From the NCBI GenBank assembly GCA_041687475.1, contig JAWLBW010000048.1, forward strand, positions 1 through 20,326: 20,326 nucleotides of DNA, written 5' to 3'. The notes beneath the pieces were generated by a model. It searched no databases. It saw nothing but the letters and a program-made list of their open reading frames with translations, and was not told the DNA's origin. This stretch comes from JAWLBW01 sp041687475 (GTDB taxonomy: Bacteria > J088 > JAWLBW01). A program made the translations under genes and the position numbers. This document shows, one piece after another, positions 15,830 to 20,326 of this stretch; the stretch's first letter is position 1, and every line of letters begins with the position of its first letter.

Positions 15830-15883
15830 ACCTCGGCGCATGGTTTGAATGGTTCGCCCGCGAATGCACGCCCGCGCCGAGGT
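15830..15883. repeat. 10-base inverted repeat between uvrC and the DUF4388 gene
   Basis: ACCTCGGCGC (15830-15839) and GCGCCGAGGT (15874-15883) are perfect complements with a 34-base loop. The loop also holds CGCGGGCG twice on the minus strand. One arm touches the uvrC stop codon, the other lies in the -35 region of the TATAAT promoter. A role as uvrC terminator, mRNA hairpin or paired operator is possible. Confidence 0.45.
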
Positions 15884-18002
15884 TCATGGCTCCGATGAAC
15901 CGGCGTCGTCGGCATGCAGGAACGCAAAGACGCGTTCGGCCACCGCCCTGTTGATACCGGCAACCCCCACGATGGCCTCGACATCGGCCTCACGAAGCGC
16001 ACGCACCGATCCGAATTGCCGCAGAAGCGCCTTCTGGCGCTTGGGACCCACGCCGGGAATGTCGGCCAGGGCACTCTTGATACCCTTTCGCCTGACGAGG
16101 CGGTGGTAGGTAATCGCAAAACGATGGGCCTCGTCGCGCACATGGGTCATGAGATGCAATGCCGATGAATTGCGCGGTAGAAGAATGGGGTTTTTCCGGT
16201 TGGGTTTGAACACCCGTTCGTCGGAGTAGCTGACCTCGGTGCTGTAGACGTCGTCGTCCTGCAAGCGGGCCTTCGCGAGACCAACCACGTCGAGCGTAAT
16301 GCCGAGCTCTTCGAGAACATGCACGGCGACCGCAAGCTGGCCCTTTCCGCCGTCGACAACGAGAAGATCGGGCAACAGGCCCTCTTCTTTTCCCCGGCTG
16401 AGTCGACGGCGCAGGACTTCACCCATCGATGCAAAGTCATCGGCTCCGATAACGGACTTGATGCGAAAACGCCTGTACGCCGCCTTATCGGGTTTTCCGT
16501 CGGTGAATACGACCATGCTGGCAACCGAGCCGGTGCCCATGGTGTTTGAAATGTCAAAGCACTCGATTCTGCGCGGCAGCCGTGAAAGTTGAAGGCGTTC
16601 CNNNNNNNNNNGCGCATCGACGCTCGGCGGGCTGAAGCGCAATCTGTATCCCGGCGAGATTGTGGCGCAAGTCGTCGCCTCGCAGCGGCTGCTGGATGCT
16701 ACGAATGAGAGGATCAGCAGCATCGTAGTGATGGGATCCGGGGAACCTTTTGAAAATTATGAGGCGACGAAGGCGTTCCTGCAGCTGATGCAAGGGAACC
16801 TCGGCCAGCTCGGTTTCGTCCTTGCGGCGACGCATGGCTTCTTCGGCGTTGCGCAGCGCCGTATCGCGCAGGTCTTTCCGGGCGCCCCGCTGCGGCGTGA
16901 GCACCGCGACCTGCCTTCCGGCCGCTTCGCTCAGCAGCTCTTCGAGCACCTCTCTGCCCTCGCCCATTTCCAGTGGCACGATGATTTCGCGTGGCACCAC
17001 CCGCGCGGCTCCGGCGACGGCTTCGCCATCTTCACGACCGGTATCGAAATAGTACTGCGAGATGAAGTCGCTCAACACGATCTCGTCTTCCTCGGGCAGA
17101 TCGGGAAAGAAGTACTCTTCCTTGTCTTCGAGGCGGCCCTCCTGAATCATGAGCACCACCAGCGAAATCAGCTCGCCTTCGCGATGCAGGCCGATGACAT
17201 GACTGTCGGCCCCGGAAAAACGGGCGACGTTCTGGCGGGTCAACGTCTGATCGATGGCCCGAATCTGGTCGCGAAGAGCGGCGGCCCGCTCGAACTGTTC
17301 CTGCTCGGCCGCGGCAAACATCTGCTCCTGCAGCGTATCGACCAGCTCTTTCTTGCGACCGCGCAGAAACGTGACCGATTTCTGCACCAGCTCGTCGTAA
17401 TCTTCCTTCGAAACCAGGTCGCAACAGGGCCCCGAACACTTGCGCAGCTGATATTCCATGCAGGGGCGCCCCCTGCGACGGTACTGGGCGAACTTACCTG
17501 CCTTGCAGGAACGCAGGGGAAAAATGCGCTGCAAAGTCTGCAGGGTTTCGCGTACCGCACCCGCCGACGCGTAGGGCCCGAAAAGAAGTACACCCTTTTC
17601 CGTCGGACGCCGCACGATATCGATGCGCGGCCACTGCTCTCGCGGGTCGATGCGCAGGCTGACGTATTCCTTGTCGTCGCGCAGGCGTACGTTATAGCGC
17701 GGCCGGTGTTTCTTGATCAGCGTGTTCTCGAGCAGAAACGCTTCTTTTTCGTTCCGGGTAACGATGTAGTCGAGATCGGCGATTCGACGCACCAGGAAGG
17801 CCGTCTTGAACTGCGCCGGATCGAGCGCCTGGAAATAGCTGCGTACGCGTGCGCGCAGACTTTTCGCCTTGCCGACGTAAATGACGGCGTCATGCGCGTT
17901 CTTGAACAGATAGACGCCGGGCTCGGGCGGCAGTTGGGCCACCTTATCCAGAAGGGCGTCGTCGAACCGGGGCGTGGTATCTTCGGCCTGGGGGTCGCTC
18001 AT
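15884..18002 (-). CDS. uvrC: Excinuclease ABC subunit C, interrupted by a gap and foreign sequence
   Basis: UvrC makes both incisions around a DNA lesion in nucleotide excision repair. The N-terminal part (18002 down to 16780) has the GIY-YIG nuclease domain (GVYLF at about 29-33, IYVGKAKSLRARVRSYF at about 41-57). It also has a cysteine cluster (CMEYQLRKCSGPCC) and the UVR motif (FAAAEQEQFERAAALRDQI). The C-terminal part (16601 down to 15884) has the RNase H-like nuclease start IECFDISNTMGTGSVASMVVF and a helix-hairpin-helix end (LADIPGVGPKRQKALL). Between them lie ten N and an RlmN fragment that shift the frame. Removing 178 bases (16602-16779) joins 'LHQLQERL' to 'QLSRLPRRIE' in frame and gives 646 residues, normal for UvrC. 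The gene is probably intact in the organism. The ATG at 18000-18002 has no clear ribosome site. Confidence 0.92.
16602..16611. other. Assembly gap (ten N)
   Basis: Ten undetermined bases mark a scaffold join inside uvrC. The length is probably a placeholder. The sequence on its right for about 157 bases does not belong to uvrC. Confidence 0.98.
16612..16779 (+). pseudogene. rlmN: Internal fragment of rlmN (23S rRNA A2503 methyltransferase), probable contaminant
   Basis: On the plus strand from 16614 the frame reads ASTLGGLKRNLYPGEIVAQV, then VASQRLLDATNERISSIVVM and GSGEPFENYEAT. This matches the part of the radical-SAM enzyme RlmN directly after its third cluster cysteine. The first two bases (GC) fit the end of that Cys codon. 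The form 'STLGGLKRNL...GSGEPFENY' is what I recall from Firmicutes (Paenibacillus-like) enzymes, not from proteobacteria. There is no start, no [4Fe-4S] motif and no C-terminus. The exact right border is hidden by the 11-base repeat 16769-16779 shared with uvrC. Codons such as TTT GAA AAT TAT are unlike the GC-rich neighbours. Confidence 0.85.
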
Positions 18003-18055
18003 GGTTTTGTGCTTCGGACGCGACGAACGTCTGCGAGATCGGGGCGTAGACTATC

Positions 18056-18084
18056 AGAATACTTGCGCGCACAATGGGGCGCAA
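18056..18084 (-). promoter_or_regulatory. Weak candidate promoter of uvrC
   Basis: On the minus strand TTGCGC (18079-18084), a 17-base spacer and TATTCT (18056-18061) lie in the 99-base gap between cheB and uvrC, about 54 bases before the uvrC ATG. Matches to consensus are three of six and four of six. The spacing is right but the boxes are poor. Confidence 0.3.
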
Positions 18085-18101
18085 TGGACGTGGGCCCCCG
18101 A

Positions 18102-19178
18102 TCAGGCCGTTCGCATGGCGGCCAGTTCGATGAGTCGGGGGGCAATTTCCGAAGCGCCCAGCACCACGCGCGCCCCACCCATTTCAACCGCCGTGCGCGG
18201 CATGCCCCAGACCACGCTGGTGCGTTCGTCCTGGGCAATCGTGAAGGCACCGGTCTCGCGAAGCTTGACCATGCCCTGCGCGCCGTCCTTTCCCATGCCC
18301 GTCAGAATCACGCCCACCGTACGCGCCCGCGTGGTGCGCGCGGCACTGAGAAACAACTCGTCGACGCTCGGCCTGTGCAGGCTCGATTCGGGAAAGCGGG
18401 TCAGGCGGGCCACAAGGCGTCCTTCGCGGCGACCGACGACCATGTGAAGACCCGCGGGCGCAATGACGACCTTGCCGGGCACCAGCGGTTCGCCGTCGGC
18501 GGCTTCGACCACCTTGACGGCGGTAATGCTGTCGAGACGCTCGGCAAGCGGCCGCGTAAAGCCGGGCGGCATGTGTTGAACAATGGCGATGGGAAACGGA
18601 TAGTTGGCCGGAATCTGCGTGAGCAGCGATTGCAGCATCGAAGGTCCGCCTGTCGACGCGCCGACGCAAACAAGGTCGTAGGGCAATTCGTCGGGTGACG
18701 GCGACACCACCGCAGCCGCCTGCGGCGACGGCCGCACCGCAGCGCGCTCGGCCGCCACGTGCTGAATCTTTTCGCCACCGATACCGGCCAACGCCTTGAT
18801 CTTCGTAATCAGGGCAGGCCCTATGTTGACGAAGTCCATGGACGACTTGACGCTCGACTTATCGAGAAAATCAAGCGCCCCCAGTTCAAGGGCCTGCAGA
18901 GTGGTTTCGGCGCCTTCACCGGTAAAGGACGACAACATGAGCACCGGCGTGGGACGGTCGGCAAGTATGCGGCGCAACGCTTCGAGGCCGTCCATGACCG
19001 GCATCTTGACGTCGAGGGTGACGACGTCGGGGTGAAGCTCGGCGGCAAGACGTACACCTTCGGCGCCGTCGCGCGCCACGCCCACCACTTCAATGGAGGG
19101 ATCGGCAAGAAGCATGCGCTGCAGGGCCTTGCGTATGAAGGCCGAGTCATCGACGATGAGAACGCGAATCGAGCTCAC
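18102..19178 (-). CDS. cheB: Chemotaxis response regulator / protein-glutamate methylesterase CheB
   Basis: CheB removes methyl groups from chemoreceptors (and can deamidate glutamines) to reset sensitivity. The 358-residue protein has an N-terminal receiver domain with acidic pair D10-D11 and phosphoacceptor D56 (VTLDVKMPVMDG). A linker (about 125-165) and the C-terminal methylesterase follow. The catalytic residues are visible: S175 in GASTGGP, H202 in QHMPPGFT and D298 in GMGKDGAQGM. It starts with GTG (19176-19178), supported by AAGG seven bases upstream and by GTGA overlap with the cheR stop, so synthesis of the opposing enzymes is coupled. cheA, cheW and receptors are not in the window. 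Phosphorylation by an unseen CheA is expected. Confidence 0.95.
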   Translation of the reverse strand: MSSIRVLIVDDSAFIRKALQRMLLADPSIEVVGVARDGAEGVRLAAELHPDVVTLDVKMPVMDGLEALRRILADRPTPVLMLSSFTGEGAETTLQALELGALDFLDKSSVKSSMDFVNIGPALITKIKALAGIGGEKIQHVAAERAAVRPSPQAAAVVSPSPDELPYDLVCVGASTGGPSMLQSLLTQIPANYPFPIAIVQHMPPGFTRPLAERLDSITAVKVVEAADGEPLVPGKVVIAPAGLHMVVGRREGRLVARLTRFPESSLHRPSVDELFLSAARTTRARTVGVILTGMGKDGAQGMVKLRETGAFTIAQDERTSVVWGMPRTAVEMGGARVVLGASEIAPRLIELAAMRTA

Positions 19179-20026
19179 AGAAGGACCTTCCGATAAACAA
19201 TGGCGCCCGGATGTCTTTCGGCCTCGAATGAGTCGGTAATGCGCAGCAGCGATTCGGAATGCCCCAACATCAAGTAGCCGTCGTCGGCCAGGTGGTGTGA
19301 AAGGCTCTCAATGACGCGGCGTATGGTATCGTCCTGAAAGTAAATGAGCACGTTTCGACAGAAGATGAAGTCAAAGGTACCCAGCGAACCGAAGGTCGAC
19401 TCATCGACGAGGTTGGCCCACTGGAAACGCACCGGCCCCTTGACGCTGTCGCGTACGACCTTGCCCTCGCCGCGACTGTGAAAGTAGCGATGCACCATGA
19501 GGGGGTCGGTAGCCCGGAAACTGTTCTTGGCATATTGCCCCTCGCGCGCCTTGTCGAGCACCTTCTCGTCGACGTCGATGGCTACGATTTCCAGACGCAC
19601 GCGTGGAAGCAGCCCCAGCTTTTCCTGGGCGAGAATGGAGAGGGTATACGGTTCCTCGCCGGTCGAACAGGCGGCACTGAGTACACGCACGACGCCCTTG
19701 CGACGCTCGGCAACCGCCGGCAGCAGTTTCGAGGCAAAAACCTCGAGCTGCTTGGGTTCGCGGAAGAAGTACGTTTCGTTGTTGGTCAGGTGGCTGACCA
19801 TGCGCAGCAGTTCTTCGTCGCGGGCCGGATTAAAGCGAAGGTAGTGATAATACTCGTCGAAACTGGCAAGACCGAGCGCGGTTACGCGCGGCAGCAGGCG
19901 GTTCTTCAGAAGCGCCGCCTTATTGTCGTCGTAGAACAGGCCGAACTGCTTGCGAACAAAATCGCGCAGAAGCCGGAACTCTTCCTCGCTGAGAGGCAAG
20001 TCACGAACAGTGGGATAATAAAACAT
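19175..20026 (-). CDS. cheR: Chemotaxis protein methyltransferase CheR
   Basis: CheR uses S-adenosylmethionine to methylate glutamates of chemoreceptors, opposing CheB. The 283-residue protein has the N-terminal helical domain (EEEFRLLRDFVRKQFGLFY, about residues 14-32). NNETYFFREPKQLE follows, then the SAM-binding motif VLSAACSTGEEPYTL and the late motif FDFIFCRNVLIYF. There is no TPR or C-terminal pentapeptide-binding extension. I start at the ATG at 20024-20026, which shares one base with the stop of the HEAT gene (TGATG) and has GGGAG seven bases upstream. A TTG one codon earlier is less likely. With cheB it forms a methylation module. Confidence 0.95.
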   Translation of the reverse strand: MFYYPTVRDLPLSEEEFRLLRDFVRKQFGLFYDDNKAALLKNRLLPRVTALGLASFDEYYHYLRFNPARDEELLRMVSHLTNNETYFFREPKQLEVFASKLLPAVAERRKGVVRVLSAACSTGEEPYTLSILAQEKLGLLPRVRLEIVAIDVDEKVLDKAREGQYAKNSFRATDPLMVHRYFHSRGEGKVVRDSVKGPVRFQWANLVDESTFGSLGTFDFIFCRNVLIYFQDDTIRRVIESLSHHLADDGYLMLGHSESLLRITDSFEAERHPGAIVYRKVLL

Positions 20027-20326
20027 CAATCGGCTCCCTGCACGCCGCGCGCCTTCCGGGCCACCTGGGCCACTTCGCTTACCGGATCATCGGACATCAT
20101 GACGAGCAACTCGCCGGCTTTTCCGGTGCCGATACGTCCGGCTACGCGGGCAATACGAATACGCAGCATGGGCTCGGCCCGTTCGGCCGCCTCGCGTAAG
20201 GTGTCGACCACGGCTTCACCGAAGGAAACGAGCGTGTCGCTCACGGCATCTTCAACCGCGTCGTCGCCCAGCAGGGCGAGAAGCGGCCCCGCAACCTCGA
20301 CTCCCCCGGCCGCGGCGCCGCGGACG
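20026..20326 (-). CDS. HEAT-repeat protein, C-terminal part (cut by window edge)
   Basis: About 99 C-terminal residues are visible; the frame stays open to base 20326, so the N-terminus is outside. An internal GTG at 20244 could be mistaken for a start but the upstream codons continue the repeat pattern. Helical pairs such as PLLALLGDDAVEDAVSDTL, FGEAVVDTLREAAE and ELLVMMSDDPVSEVAQVARK have the leucine/alanine spacing and the D-P/V turns of HEAT-like repeats. It should be an alpha-solenoid that binds a partner protein. HEAT proteins occur beside cheR/cheB in several deltaproteobacterial gene clusters as far as I recall; a role in the receptor-methylation system is inferred from the TGATG coupling to cheR. 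Confidence 0.75.
   Translation of the reverse strand, partial: VRGAAAGGVEVAGPLLALLGDDAVEDAVSDTLVSFGEAVVDTLREAAERAEPMLRIRIARVAGRIGTGKAGELLVMMSDDPVSEVAQVARKARGVQGAD

Larger units (their letters stand above)
16591..16779. repeat. 11-base direct repeat flanking the gap and the rlmN fragment
   Basis: GAAGGCGTTCC occurs at 16591-16601 (left of the N run) and again at 16769-16779 (right end of the rlmN fragment). Both copies encode the same uvrC residues (ERL) on the minus strand. One copy is therefore redundant: it is the point where the true uvrC sequence should be continuous, and where the foreign piece was joined by chance similarity. Confidence 0.85.

Noticed and set aside
16591..16779. Mobile-element insertion with an 11-base target-site duplication
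   Set aside because: The inserted block has no terminal repeats or transposase, is an interior housekeeping-gene piece and adjoins an N run; an assembly join explains it better.
16662..18698. Plus-strand open frame of 678 codons opposite uvrC and cheB
   Set aside because: It fuses the rlmN fragment to antisense of uvrC and cheB. Only its first 40 or so residues mean anything, and they belong to the probable contaminant.

Overview
The window looks like a GC-rich chromosome segment from a draft or metagenome assembly: there is a run of ten N at 16602-16611. The organism is a Gram-negative, LPS-bearing, chemosensory bacterium. The evidence is an LptE-type lipoprotein, an RND pump with its adaptor, several lipoprotein signal peptides and cheR/cheB. 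The Myxococcus-type cysteine-rich repeats, a DUF4388/PATAN protein and HEAT repeats beside cheR suggest a deltaproteobacterial lineage in the old sense (for example Myxococcota). No rRNA or other marker settles this, and other diderm phyla carry the same families. No tRNA, rRNA, CRISPR array, insertion sequence or phage was seen.

Left part (1-4874): two efflux systems lie head to head. On the minus strand are a lipoprotein membrane-fusion protein and the N-terminus of an RND transporter, coupled by an ATGA overlap. On the plus strand is a MacA-like adaptor, ABC ATPase and FtsX/MacB permease set. The 202-base divergent gap holds a good sigma70-like promoter for the RND pair, and a perfect 14-base palindrome lies on its predicted start point.

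Middle part (4904-10376): an 805-residue lipoprotein built of twelve full and one partial cysteine-rich repeats is followed by a 389-base gap rich in palindromes. Next comes a membrane phosphotransferase of the LTA-synthase/OpgB type. Convergent to it is an overlapping pair, a stand-alone LON substrate-binding-domain protein and a small J-domain protein.

Right part (10551-20326, all minus strand): transcription runs HEAT protein, cheR, cheB, then uvrC, then a DUF4388 protein, leuS, lptE and holA. leuS-lptE-holA is a conserved order that makes leucyl-tRNA synthetase, an LPS-export component and the polymerase III delta subunit. Many neighbours overlap by 1-4 bases, so translational coupling is common here.

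The most important oddity is in uvrC. The gene is interrupted by the N run plus about 157 bases of plus-strand sequence that encode an internal piece of the rRNA methyltransferase RlmN, of a kind I recall from Firmicutes. An 11-base repeat flanks the block. Removing 178 bases restores one continuous 646-residue UvrC, so this is most likely an assembly chimera and not biology. I did not find a convincing new multi-gene system. The best leads for biology are the cysteine-repeat lipoprotein with its two-repeat periodicity, the LON-domain/J-domain pair, and the operator-like palindromes.
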